This document shows positions 53,600 through 63,509 of a stretch of DNA of 64,000 nucleotides, piece by piece. The stretch comes from Ahaetulla prasina (lineage: Eukaryota; Chordata; Lepidosauria; Squamata; Colubridae), in the NCBI RefSeq assembly GCF_028640845.1, contig NC_080548.1:7062314-7126313 (forward strand), written 5' to 3'. Each line of letters opens with the position of its first letter. The stretch's first letter is position 1. The notes below the pieces were generated by a model. It made no database searches and was not told where the DNA came from. It was given only the letters and a program-made list of their open reading frames with translations. The translations under genes were made by a program, and so were the position numbers.

Positions 53600-55020
53600 A
53601 TTTAAAAATCTATTTTAAAAACCCCACAAATTCTTCTTGGCCGCATGCCACCTCTCTGGGTCCCAAGACCCTTCGTTAAGGTAAGCCCTCGATAACTTGG
53701 AGGGCCATTCCTGCGAGGCGGGGGAACCTCGCAGTCATAATAGTTCGGCAGACAAATATCTCATGGAGGAGTAGTCAATAAAACGGCGAAAGAGTGTCCA
53801 TCCCTAATCGGCAAAGATGTTCCGGTCGTTCCGATAGTTCACCAAGACCCAATATTAAACGGTCAACCGTATGGGCCATAGTCCGTAGAAATCCAAAGGG
53901 ACCAGGACAACCAACGGATCCGAGAGTCCAGTCCAAATCCAGTGACCTCCCTCTCGGAAGTTGGTATGACAGTATTCCCTCGGTTGATCCCTCGGCTGCT
54001 AAGGTGGAAAATCGGCAGTCAGATAAAAAGGTCTCTCACTTGGATTCCCGGCATAGCACCATCCCGGGACAGAACCCGTGCGGTACGGTGATTGGAACTA
54101 CATTTGCCGATGCCGTCAATGCCGTCAATACCGCCGTCATTAAACCGCAGTTTATGCCGCTGGGCCCAATATGGGACCAGCGTGCCGTTGTTAAAAATGT
54201 CCAGGCCGGGCCGCCTATCAGTTGCTGATGGAAAGAGCGACTGAGAAAACATGCCGCTGAATGGTAATTGCGGCACAGCAGGCCACGGCCAAGAGACAAA
54301 CTGCGGGATGGGAAGGGGGCGATATTCGCGATGTTCCGGCCCATGAGGGGGGGGGCGATGTCCAGGCCCATGAGGGTACCGCCCGACGGCCCCACATACC
54401 ACCGCTGATGTTACCTGCAGCCCAGCTCACGACATATCGGAGTACTCCGGGCACAGCCGTTGGTATTCTACACGGCCAAAACGGCCAAAAACAACTGGAA
54501 CAAGTTGGGGCATCTCCTCACGCCACCCCAACATGGCCGCCGCCCTCCGCTGCTCAATCATCCTCCGGCTCCATACTCAGCGGCCGAGAGTCCAATGAGG
54601 TCAAAGACCTCACCCTCGGCCACCGAGAAGATCAAACATCAGGCGCCAGAGGCCAAGCAGCCCGGCGGTTGACAAGATGGCCAACATTCCGAAGTTCTTC
54701 CGATGTTCTGATGTTCCGTTGTTCCGAAGAACAGCTGAGTCAGTCTGAGCTAAGCCGGGCGTTCTCCACACCCCCCAACATGGCCGCCGCCGCCGTCCGC
54801 TGCTCCTCCGGCTCCAAACTCAGCAGCCGAGAGCCCAATGAGGTCCAAAAACCTCACTCTCGGCCGCCGAGAAGTTCACCAGCCAGGAGCCGGAACCCAA
54901 GCAGCCCAGCGGCCGGCAGAACGGCAGAACGGCATCGCGGCGAGATCACCCGGCCGCCGCCTCCGCGAGACTCAAAACACCGCCGCCATAACGCGCATGC
55001 GCAGAAGATCATGGTAGTCA
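53600..55020 (-). promoter_or_regulatory. L2 5' UTR / internal promoter region with repeated GC-rich monomers
   Basis: CpG-rich sequence upstream of the endonuclease. A block of about 140 bp occurs twice (near 54525-54665 and 54775-54905). The two blocks share AACATGGCCGCCGCC, CTCCGGCTCCA, GCCGAGAG(C/T)CCAATGAGG and CCGAGAAG. Repeated monomers are typical of LINE 5' promoters. An open frame across it on the plus strand is antisense and not credible. Confidence 0.65.
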
Positions 55021-55050
55021 TTTGTGGTACATATAGTTTAATGACTCTAT

Positions 55051-55290
55051 TGTAGTGTGGTGTTTTTAGAAAAGAAGCTACGTAAGATTAGGTTAACAAC
55101 TCTTAGAGTCTTTTTTGCTATGTAGTTGCAGTGGGCTTTGGCACTTAGATCATTAGATATGAAAACTCCAAGGTCTTTGATAGGGTGGGGGTCATCTCTA
55201 AGATAATGTCCATCAAGCATGTACTTAGTGTTTGGGTTCTTTTTTCCAATATGTAAGACTGAGCATTTGCTGGTTGAGATTTGTAGTTAC
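55051..55290 (-). mobile_element. Rex1/CR1-like LINE fragment, minus strand
   Basis: About 240 bp matching 48866-49106 with few changes. It holds only an inner part of the RT ORF (including the CVLHIGKKN-type region), with neither end of the LINE. Confidence 0.85.
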
Positions 55291-55569
55291 CATTATTTTA
55301 TCCTAATTCCCACTGAATCTGCAATGCCCACTTATCTGCCCAGTACCCTTACTAGCCATATGGGGAGCAGTATCTGGCATAGATTAAGCATTGTTTTCTC
55401 CATTGTGAGTGCAATACCCAAGAGAGCCACCAGTAGCAGTTTGCCCTATGTGTTAAACGCATTGCCAGTTTTCCCTAATAACCAAACTGGCCACCAGAGG
55501 CAGTATATCCTATAGCTTAAATGTCATTTTTCCCTATTGAGCCATTTATATCCAGAATAGCCATTAGGG

Positions 55570-55841
55570 CAGTGTTGGCAAATCTTTTCGGCACCGAGTG
55601 CCAAAACAGGAGCGTGCATTGGTCTTCACATGTGCCAGAGCGCCGGAAACCAGAAGAACAGCAGCCAAGTGAACATGCGTGCCAGGTGGCTGCTCTTCCG
55701 GTTTCTAGTGCACTCGTGCACGTGAAGACCAGCTGGCCAGCGCACCAAAACCTGGAAGAGCAAGGGACGACAGCTTGTGTGCCCAGAGAAATGGCTCTAT
55801 GTGCCACTTCCAGCACACATGCCATGGGTTCACCATCATGG
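55570..55841. mobile_element. hAT-like MITE (CAGTGTTGGCAAA type), 272 bp
   Basis: It starts CAGTGTTGGCAAATC and ends GGGTTCACCATCATGG. The flanks CATTAGGG (55562-55569) and CACTAGGG (55842-55849) match at 7 of 8 bases. The body contains GGCACCGAGTGCC and its distant complement. Confidence 0.75.
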
Positions 55842-55872
55842 CACTAGGGAAAGTATTTCTCATATGTTGAAT

Positions 55873-56014
55873 CAGTGGTGGGTTGCTTCCATTTCGGTAT
55901 GGTTCTTGCGAATCGGTAGTAAAAGCGGCAAAAGGCTCTGCCCACCCACCTGCACATGCAGAAGCACGTGCTCCCATTCCGAACCGAGAGTAAAGGTAAG
56001 TAGAACCCACCCCG
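55873..56014. mobile_element. hAT-like MITE (CAGKGGTGGGTT family), 142 bp, exact TSD
   Basis: The ends CAGTGGTGGGTTGC and GTAGAACCCACCCCG are inverted repeats. The flanks are an exact 8-bp duplication, TGTTGAAT (55865-55872 and 56015-56022). It is an internally shortened relative of the 195-bp copies. Confidence 0.85.
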
Positions 56015-56270
56015 TGTTGAATGCATTGTCCTAATGCCTATGCTCAAAGGGGGAAATGGCCATTTATTCAAGCTTTCAAATATATTGCCCCCTGTGGCTG
56101 TCTTCAATATTAAACATCCCATGAAGAAAACAGAGCAATGTTTTCCAGCTAAGTCTAGAATAAGATTATCAGGACTTTCTGATGATGTCCAGGAAGCTGT
56201 AAACAAGACAAGGGTCCCTTCAGGAAATAGAAAGTTTGTTCAAACTCTGGCAGGAATACCCTAGGGGAGT

Positions 56271-56864
56271 TGTTGTATCTGAGCCCCCCAAGCCGGGCCC
56301 CCTGCCAGAAAGTGACTCAGAAAGTGAGGGGGAAGGGCCATCAGGACTTACCTCTGGAGCACCAGCTCCTCTGGCTCAGCTCCAGGAGCCAGAGGCAGGC
56401 CAGGTGGAGGAGATAATGAGGCCTCCGTCCCCTGACTCTCCCCCCCAAGCCATGCCTCCAGACCCAGCTGATGGCAATCAGGCTTGGCTAGACCCCAGGT
56501 TTCGGAGATACAAGAGACAGCTACAACAAAGGAAGGGATGGGGCAGGCCTAGAGAGTGCTGAGTCACGGAGCCACACCTTACAGAGTATAAAAGCAGCCC
56601 TGGCTGCTTTTCTGCTCCGTGACGAGCAAAAATTGAGCTGAATTATTTGATTCGTGGAGAAGTGAGCTGAACTCTTTGACTCGTGGAGAATTGAGCTGAA
56701 CATTCGGCCTGAATTGCTGACTTCCTGGTTGCCTGGCAACCCCAAGATAAGGGAGACTTTGGCAGGCAGCTGCAGATTCCCTGCCAGGACTGATAGCAGC
56801 CATGAACTCAATTACTGGCTCATTTAGCCAGATCGCGTGGCTGAGGCCGAGAGGGGGCAGAACA
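56271..56864 (+). mobile_element. LTR, family B (594 bp), probably solo
   Basis: It starts TGTTGTATCTGAG and ends GGCAGAACA. It is the uninterrupted counterpart of 41161-42337. A TATA-like GAGTATAAAAGC lies near 56587, and a GAGCTGAA..TCGTGGAGAA unit is repeated downstream. No clean target duplication was found (GGAGT vs GTGTT) and no primer binding site follows. Confidence 0.75.
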
Positions 56865-56894
56865 GTGTTGGAAGAAATATCCATCTGGTTCAGT

Positions 56895-57610
56895 TCCAAG
56901 TGGGGAGAAAAACACTGGAAACATGGAGGCTGATTGGAAAGATGGTTTATTGATGGTCAGGAACACATGGATTTGGAGTCCTGTGCAACTGAACCCATGC
57001 AGGAGAGAGAGGTATTTATACCATCTCCTGGGCCTTGCCCTTGAGCTTTCTGTTCCTGTGCAAGAAATGTATTGTACTGGCTTCTGTCAGACTCACATGG
57101 GGCTATGCAGGGGTCATAGCTAACTTTTCAGGTTGTTTGAATTAAGTTTGATTGAAGCATGGACTCTCTGAGATGATGTAATGAGCAGGTTTGTGTACTG
57201 AAAGAGTGTTGGTTTCAGCTTTGGAAGCCATATTAGGACAGAAGCTTCCATGCTGCCACCTTCTCATGTGTGGGAAAGTTGGAGGGGGGATTTAGTAGAG
57301 GGGTTGTCTTTAGACATAATAGCATTCTTCCTGTTGGTTAAGGTCAGGCCGATCCTGCATCTGGAGAAGGAGTGGTCGGAGTGCTGTCTCAAAATGGGGC
57401 GGATAGTGATTGGAGCATGTGATCAACTGAGGGGTGAGGGGACGGTTTTCGGGGTTTTGATTTACTGAGGGAAAACCTGGACCTCTCAGATTCAGGTTTT
57501 CCCAGATGTGCCAGTTTACCTATCTTAGTAAATAGAACTTTGAAAAATATTTGCTTCAGAGGTTTTACTTGGAGTTGGGGGTTTTTCTGGAACGCTGACA
57601 TTTGGGACAT
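56895..57610. repeat. Unassigned repeat, related to 12546-13080
   Basis: It shares a GATTGGAAAGA..GGTTTATTGATGG block and TTTATACC with the earlier copy. Beyond that I cannot identify it. Confidence 0.3.
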
Positions 57611-57616
57611 TCCTAT

Positions 57617-57803
57617 TGTGTCTTAAGTACTTGGTCTTGCAGTCCTGCAGGTCTTCTCTCTGCTTGGAAAGCCTATGCTCATACTCCTCAGTGAGGTGCT
57701 TCTGCTGAGCCTCCTTCTCGGTCAGATCCAATTTGAGCTGAACCAGCTGTTTTGCCAACTCTTCCTGGTGGTGGCTGCTTAGCTCCAACAACTGCTTCCT
57801 GTT
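57617..57803 (-). pseudogene. Exon-like coiled-coil coding segment, gene unrecognised
   Basis: On the minus strand a CCCCCAACAG|G acceptor-like sequence precedes an open stretch, KQLLELSSHHQEELAKQLVQ, then KLDLTEKEAQQKHLTEEYEH and SKQREDLQDCKTKY. The heptad spacing of Leu/Val with dense Glu, Lys and Gln indicates a parallel coiled coil. Codon use and charge pattern look like real host protein rather than repeat. No good GT donor follows TKY (it reads TACTTAAG), and the sequence sits between repeats. It may be an exon of a gene continuing outside what I can recognise, or a captured exon copy. Confidence 0.45.
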
Positions 57804-57964
57804 GGGGGCCTAAGGAGCCCAGGTGGAGAGGCGAAGAGTGGCTGGGAGGGGAGGGGCGAGTAGAGGCCGGTGAGTGCCCCTCGTCGCTAATGACATTGAG
57901 TTGGCCACGCCCACCCAGTCACATGACCACCTAGCCATGCCCACCCAGCCGGTCATTAGACAGA

Positions 57965-58348
57965 TTTATTTATTTATTTATTTATTCATTTATTTATTTT
58001 GTCACAACAATATATATAAGTATCATACAAAAAAGATTATATAGTGTATAAACATATATATGAGTAAATATTAGGAGGAATAAGCATATATATATATAAG
58101 AAGGAGAAAAAGAAAAACAATAGGACAGGAACGGTAGGCACGTTTGTGCTCTTATGCACGCCGCTTATGGTCCTCTTAGGAATGGGGTGAGGTCAATATT
58201 AGAAAGTTTTTGGTTAAAGCTTTTAGGATTATGGGAAGAGACCACAGAGTCAGGTAAAGTATTCCAAGCACTGATGATTCTGTTACAGAAGTCATATTTT
58301 CTGCAATCTAGATTAAAGCGGTTGACTTTAAGTTTAAATCTATTTTAA
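57965..58348 (-). mobile_element. Rex1/CR1-like LINE 3' end, minus strand
   Basis: An (ATTT)n tail is followed by the same 3' UTR and C-terminal coding end as 48230-48545 (GGACAGGAACGGTAGGCACG, TTTGTGCTCTTATGCACGCC). Strongly 5'-truncated. Confidence 0.9.
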
Positions 58349-58349
58349 A

Positions 58350-59010
58350 TGTATTATCATATTAGTGATCCGCAAGATTTAAAATGATGAAAGTCCCTGA
58401 GGTCTGAAAGGTTGTGGGGCCCTGGCCTAGATCATGGGACTGTTTCTCTCCCAAGGCCTGTTTCCCAGGGAAGCCCTGTCATCTTTCTTCCTCTTCTCAG
58501 ATTACGATCTTGGGGGATTTGACCTACACTGCAGAAGCCTTTCTTAAACTCCAATTTTTCAACCACACAGATCTGAGGGACACCCCCCTTCCTCCCCCAT
58601 GAAGAATGCACAGAGCGTCCACGATGACATCCAGGCGGGTGGCCAAAGTCTCCCACCACTGCCTCTACCAGTTCTTCCAAATCGGGGCAAACCCACCACT
58701 GAATCACATTCCAAGTGTGCAGACTCAGCCAGGACAATGGTATGTGAGAATGACCTTGGGGGATGATGGGAGAAGTAAATAAGTTGCCTAGGTTGCCTCC
58801 AAGAAGAGGTGGGGAGCCCAGAACTGAATAATGGGTAGAGAAATAAACTTGGAAAGGATCCTCCTTAACTCAGACTATAAAAAAGACAGTAAGAGATTTG
58901 TACTTTCAGACCTGCAAGTTTTTGTTAATTTATACCAATAAACCAATAGAATTAGCTCATCTGGTCATGTTTCCGGTCTGGTCTACCTGGGAAGGCCGAC
59001 AGCAAGATTT
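58350..59010. other. No gene recognised
   Basis: Unique-looking sequence. No element ends, coding motifs or strong splice pairs were seen. Confidence 0.4.
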
Positions 59011-59014
59011 AGGC

Positions 59015-59345
59015 TGGATGATAACAGTGCTTCAATACTTGAGGGGTTGTCACAGAGAGGAGGGGGGGGGTTTCAACCTATTTTCTAAAGCACCTGAAGG
59101 CCAGACAAAGAATAACAGATGGAAATTGAAGAAGGAGAAATAAGGAGAAATTTTCTGACAGTGAAAGCAATCAACCAATGGAACAGAAATTGCCTTCAGA
59201 AGTTGTGGGAGCTTCATCACTGGATGCTTTCAAGAAGAGATTGGACTGCCATTTGTCAGAAATGGTGTAGGGTCTCCTGCTTGGGTGTGGGGGTTGGATG
59301 AATTACAAGATCCCTTCTAACTCTGTTATTTGTTCTGTTCTGTTC
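59015..59345 (+). mobile_element. CR1 LINE 3' end, plus strand
   Basis: Frames read MITVLQYLRGCHREEGGGFN, LFSKAPEGQTKNN and RRNFLTVKAINQW. The 3' end has GGTTGGATGAATTACAAGAT and (TGTTC)n after CTAACTCTGTTATT. Confidence 0.85.
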
Positions 59346-59479
59346 TGTTCTCTGGGACAGCAGAGGAAAAGCAGCAGTATGAATATGGTCTTCAATACCG
59401 AAGCTGGAGGACTGATACCTGAACTTACAGAGAGACTTGAGCGGGGTTATTTCTAGGCCTCCTCAATACAGCTCTGCCT

Positions 59480-59720
59480 GGTAAGGCCTGTTATTAAGAA
59501 CACAAAGCCTGCAATTACTGCAGGTTCGAGCCCGGCCCAAGGTTGACTCAGCCTTCCATCCTTTATAAGGTAGGTAAAATGAGGACCCAGATTGTTGGGG
59601 GGGCAATAAGTTGACTTTGTAAATATATACAAATAGAATGAGACTATTGCCCTATACATTGTAAGCCGCCCTGAGTCTTCGGAGAAGGGCGGGGTATAAA
59701 TGTAAACAAAAAAAAAAAAA
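59480..59720 (+). mobile_element. tRNA-derived SINE with L2-like 3' end
   Basis: A B-box-like GCAGGTTCGAGCCCGG is followed by GACTCAGCCTTCCATCC, GGTAGGTAAAATGAGGACCC and the tail GCCGCCCTGAGTCTTCGGAG, GGCGGGGTATAAATG, A-run. The tail resembles the L2 terminal hairpin in this window, so L2 machinery could have mobilised it. Confidence 0.75.
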
Positions 59721-59737
59721 ATATAAGGTAACAAGCA

Positions 59738-59880
59738 GGGGTGGGTTTCTATCGGTTCACCCTGGTTCGGGCAAAGTGGTGGCTGCGGGAGGCTTTGCCC
59801 ACCTGCCCAGACATCATCAAAAACACTCTGCACATGTGCAGAAGCGCTCCGCATATGCGCTATCGATAGTGAACTGAAAG
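59738..59880. mobile_element. hAT-like MITE (CAGGGGTGGGTT family), right-truncated
   Basis: It starts CAGGGGTGGGTTTCTATCGG and reaches GCACATGTGCAGAAGCGCTC. The right terminus is missing. Confidence 0.65.
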
Positions 59881-60047
59881 CGCTGGGATTTGAATCCCAT
59901 CTCTGGTACCAAGTGATACAATCCAGAAGAGAGGATTGCAGGTAGCCTTTGACTTATGAAGTCTATGGAGATTCTCAGTCATCCAGGTCATGGTTGTCCC
60001 AAAGGTGCATTTGGACTGGACTTTCTTGGTTCCTTCCTTTGAAATCC

Positions 60048-60077
60048 TTTCACTTCTCATCCAAGAAGCTTCTTCAG
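60048..60077 (-). ncRNA. Hammerhead-like motif, minus strand
   Basis: On the minus strand the core CTGAAGA (60071-60077) is followed by stem II CTTCT/AGAAG around TGGATG and by the core GAAA (60048-60051). The GTC cleavage triplet is not where expected (GGATTTC). Confidence 0.5.
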
Positions 60078-60113
60078 TTCTGACTTCAGTTCTAATTAAA
60101 ACTTCAGTTAGAA

Positions 60114-60143
60114 CTGAAGAAGCTTCTTGGATGAGAAGTGAAA
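60114..60143 (+). ncRNA. Hammerhead-like motif, plus strand
   Basis: The core CTGAAGA is at 60114-60120, stem II CTTCT/AGAAG follows, and the core GAAA is at 60140-60143. A deletion after GAAA removes the regular helix III and helix I partner. Confidence 0.5.
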
Positions 60144-60197
60144 TGATTGTCCAGTTGCCTTTCAGAAAAGCACCTTTGGGGCTTAACTTATGATCAA

Positions 60198-60800
60198 AGT
60201 TGAGTCATAAGTCTGGAGTCAACCTATTGTATGACTTTTTTGCCACAGTTCTTGTGAAACACTGCAGTTGTTAAGTGAATCATGTGGTCATTAGGCAAGT
60301 TTTGTTCCGCCGTTGATTTTTCTTTTTGGAAACTAGCTGGGAAGGTCACAAAAGGCCATTATGTACCCCTGGGACATTGTAACTGTCATAAATACATGCT
60401 GGTTCTCAAACAACCAAATTTTGATCATGTGACCATGGGATGCTGCAATGGTCATGAGTGTGAGAACCAATCATAAGTCACTTTTTTTCAGAGCTGCTGT
60501 AACTTCAAATGGTTCCTAAACAAATGGTTGCAAGAAGGGGTGAAATGCTCCTGGTTCTGACCAGTTCAGCCGAATCGGTAGCGATGATGTCCAGTGGTTC
60601 GGAGAACCAGTAGCGATGGTGGCTTGAGGCTCCACCCAGTCGTCATTACTTCCTGATTTTAACCTGGAAATAACCCTTTTTTATCCTCTGCGCATACACA
60701 GAGGGTCAGCATGCACATGTGCCGCATGCACTTCCAAACCAGTAAGGAAGGTAAGTACATTTCACCTCTGGTTGTAAGTCGAGGTTGTAAAGAAATGGGA
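60198..60800. mobile_element. Squamate MITE (CAGGTAGTCCTC type), split by a hAT-like MITE
   Basis: Family phrases run from TGAGTCATAAGTCTGGAGTC through TTTTGATCATGTGACCATGG to CTTCAAATGGTTCCTAAACA. They resume after the insertion with GTTGTAAGTCGAGG (60771-60784). Confidence 0.6.
60535..60770. mobile_element. hAT-like MITE variant (236 bp) with 8-bp TSD
   Basis: The ends AAGGGGTGAAATG and CATTTCACCTCTG are inverted repeats. The flanks GTTGCAAG (60527-60534) and GTTGTAAG (60771-60778) match at 7 of 8 bases. The body has two GAGAACC/GAATCGGTAGCGATG units. It is inserted in the right end of the surrounding MITE. Confidence 0.75.
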
Positions 60801-61191
60801 AATTGTTGTCCTGCTAACAAAAATATGGAACTTGTCTCTCAAATATGGCTTAGTGCCAGAGCATGGGAATTTGGCCAACTTTTAAAAAGAGAACATTTAA
60901 AAAAAAAAAAAAAGGGAGACAAGGAGAGATCCAGGAAATTACAGGCCAGTCATTTTAACATCAATTCCAGGAACATTAGAAGAAACAATACACTTACAAA
61001 AATAACTTGTACAGAGGAAGAATCTGTTCTGATGGACAACCACCGCCATGAATGTTGCAAGGATTGAGCCTGCCTCGCAGTCAACGGGCACCAGAATAGA
61101 GGCAACCCTATTAGTGTTGAATGGTTTTACTTTCAAAAGATCTTTGACAGAGTTTGCCTGGAGTAAACTAAATTGCCTATAGACAGGTGTA

Positions 61192-61573
61192 CAGGTAGTC
61201 CTCAAGTTACGACAGTTTGTTTAGTGACCATTCAAAGTTACAACATCACTGAAAAAATGTGACTTATGATCGTTTTTCCACATTTCCGACCGTTGCGGCA
61301 TTCCCTATGGTCACGCGATCAAAATTCAGAGGCCTGGCACCTGACCCATATTTATGACAGTTGCAGTGTCCTGGGGGTTTGGGACTTCCTGACAAAGTCA
61401 GCAGGGAAGCCAGATTCACTTAAGAAGCGTGTTACTAATGTAACAACTGCAGTGATTCACTTAACAACGGTGGCAAGAAAAGTCCTAAAACGGGGCAAAT
61501 TTCACTTAACAAATGTCCCACTTAACAACAGAAATTCTGGGCTCAATTGTGGCCATAAGCTGAGGACTACCTG
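61192..61573. mobile_element. Squamate MITE (CAGGTAGTCCTC type), full length, 382 bp
   Basis: The left end CAGGTAGTCCTCAAGTTACG and right end AGCTGAGGACTACCTG are inverted repeats. TA precedes the left end, and CA follows the right (expected TA, possibly mutated). It is the opposite orientation to 11384-11751, judged by the order of inner blocks. Confidence 0.8.
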
Positions 61574-61754
61574 CAAAAGAAACTGAATCTTCTGAAAGTT
61601 TCAGTGCTTCTTCATTTTTGAGGAGATTTTATTTATTTATTTAAAACATCTATATAGCATTATACATTATATATAAAGTTTACTATATGATATTACGACA
61701 TATTATGTATATTATGATAATGTAATGTTGCATTACATACAATATTATAGCGAT

Positions 61755-62095
61755 AGTATTTGACTGACAAGCGTTTGTTTAGTGGCCACTGAAAGTTGCA
61801 ATGGCAAGGGAAACTCTGACTTACGACCAGTCCTCACATAACTGTCACAGCATTCCCACAGTCACATGGCCAAAATTTAGGCACTTGGTCCTGGCAGGTG
61901 TGGCAGAGGCAGTTGTAACATCACGTCATCTCCATTTGTCACCTTCTCAGCCGGTTTCTGACCCGCAAAGTCAATAGGAAAAGCCAGGGCCACTTAACAA
62001 GTGCAGCCTCCTCTTAACAACCAGGGATCAGGGAAGACTTGCTTAGCAACTGAAATTCTGCTCCCACTTGTGATCCTAAGTCGAGGACTTCCTGT
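61755..62095. mobile_element. Squamate MITE (CAGGTAGTCCTC type), diverged
   Basis: It has GTTTAGTGGCCACTGAAAGT, CACAGTCACATGGCCAAAAT and CCTAAGTCGAGGACTTCCTG in family order. A TGTGTTTG-rich tract follows. Confidence 0.65.
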
Positions 62096-62129
62096 GTTTG
62101 TGTGTGTTTGTGTGTGATTGTGATTGAGA

Positions 62130-63280
62130 GTGATGGAACAAACAGACTGGAACAAACAAACTGACTCCTTGCCTATTTGTGTTGGTTTTGTGTGCCCTGA
62201 TTAAGTGGTCAGTATACAAAAGAACGCTCAAGGACAAAACAGATCCTTCCTCGTAGCTTGAAAGACAAACAAAATGGAGAGGAAGAAGGGGCCTCTGAGC
62301 ACATCAGCACACACGTAGACATACGTGCACACACAGAGAAACATGCACGTTCACACACACACACGATGTGTATTTGCACACACCCACAGATACAAACTGC
62401 CCCTGCAGCCAATGCTCCGGGTTGCCTCTTTTTGGCACTAAGGGCTGCAAAGGAGGATTTCCAAGGTGACAACATCCCAGCACAACAGGAAGCGAGACAA
62501 AGGCAGGAGACCTTATCGCGGCTGCCCAGCTTCCCAGGCTTGGCCTTTCTACCCATGAAAGCATTCCGACGGAGAGGAAGGGAGCTAAGTATGCAAGTCC
62601 CCCCCCCTTCCTAAGTGAGGAGTTGAGCAGGGGACACAGGGGCAGAGGGGACAAAGAAGCTGCTTCTGAGCCTTCACTGGTGGTGATCCTTCCAATTTGG
62701 CTTTATTTTACGGTGCTTAATGTGCAACCCATCATTTGGAGGTCCTCCTAAGACACCAGGATCTGCTCTAATGCAGATATAACAGTGGTATTTTCAACTA
62801 TTTCATTTGTACTGTTTGTTTGTTTTGTTTTGTTTTGGCAACCCAAACAATTTCAATCTGGATAAAAACAGACGCATCTGGATTTTCAGGCTTTCGTTCC
62901 CTTCACAGCCAAAGAAAATGTATCTTTGCATTCCGCTGCTGTTTTCTATAAGGAGCCTTATGTGATGGGAAAGCTAGAAACTTGGTACCCTCATCACAAA
63001 TTTATCACACTCCTGGGGGACAAGCAAAATATGAACAAAATGCCAATTTTCCTACAGCAAAGCTCTGTTTTAAGTCTCCCACTTTCACACCCTTCATACT
63101 TTTTATTTACAGCAGGTGGCAGCACTAAATCAAAGCAGATGAGCCCCAAGCAGGGAGACCAGCAAGGAACTATACAAACTGTACAAAAAATTGAAAAGCT
63201 CCTAAAAGGAGGCCGGGGCAAAGCATGTAGGTATTTCACCAGGAGACAGCCCACTTCATAGGGGCTTTATCTTTCATTGT
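62130..63280. other. No gene recognised
   Basis: It contains a short CACACA-rich tract (62318-62365), a C8 run (62600) and (TTTTG)n at 62818-62838. Overlapping ORFs on both strands at 62209-62654 have no motif. Confidence 0.4.
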
Positions 63281-63392
63281 ATCCATGATCTATAAAAAGC
63301 CAGGCTCTCTTCCCCCCTCTTTTTATCATCTCTTCTCTATCATCTACCGTATTTTATTTATCTGTCATCTTTCTTGCTCTCTCATTCTCTCG

Positions 63393-63424
63393 CCTATCTT
63401 TCTATCTATCTTTCTATCTATCTT

Positions 63425-63497
<73 letters not shown>

Positions 63498-63505
63498 TCT
63501 ATCTT
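63393..63505 (+). repeat. (TATC)n microsatellite
   Basis: About 25 TATC units, preceded by interrupted TTTCTATC units. The Tyr-Leu-Ser-Ile repeat ORF here is an artefact. Confidence 0.95.
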
Positions 63506-63509
63506 TATT

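Larger units (their letters stand above)
50275..55020 (-). mobile_element. L2-clade LINE copy 2, nearly full length (about 4.7 kb)
   Basis: Minus-strand order: GC-rich 5' region (about 53600-55020), endonuclease (52473-53435), RT (51163-52494), C-terminal part (50498-51289), the CCTTCTCCCGAAGGACTCAGG end-hairpin and an A-rich tail. It matches L2 copy 1 along all shared sequence and supplies the unoccupied target site of the Ty3-type insertion. It has two in-frame stops and two frameshifts in about 2.9 kb of ORF2, which implies a fairly recent copy. Confidence 0.9.
55285..56060. repeat. Decayed minisatellite, right part
   Basis: Units with GAGCCACCAGTAGCAGT, GCCACCAGAGGCAGTATATC, CCTATAGCTTAAATG and TTTTTCCCTATTGAGCC continue the array seen at 47510-48125. 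Two hAT-like MITEs interrupt it. Confidence 0.6.
59960..60195. mobile_element. Penelope-like terminal repeats, head-to-head inverted pair
   Basis: A minus-strand copy (about 59960-60085) and a plus-strand copy (about 60105-60195) share GAACTGAAGAAGCTTCTTGG, ATGAGAAGTGAAA and TCCAGT(T/C) phrases. This matches the type of termini seen in vertebrate Penelope-like elements. No coding part remains. Confidence 0.6.

Noticed and set aside
54261..55055. 264-residue plus-strand ORF in GC-rich DNA
   Set aside because: It runs antisense through the 5' region of the minus-strand L2. High GC content makes stops rare, and it has no domain.
56266..56869. Target-site duplication for the family-B LTR at 56271
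   Set aside because: The flanking pentamers GGAGT and GTGTT do not match well enough. Either a mutated duplication or a recombined copy.
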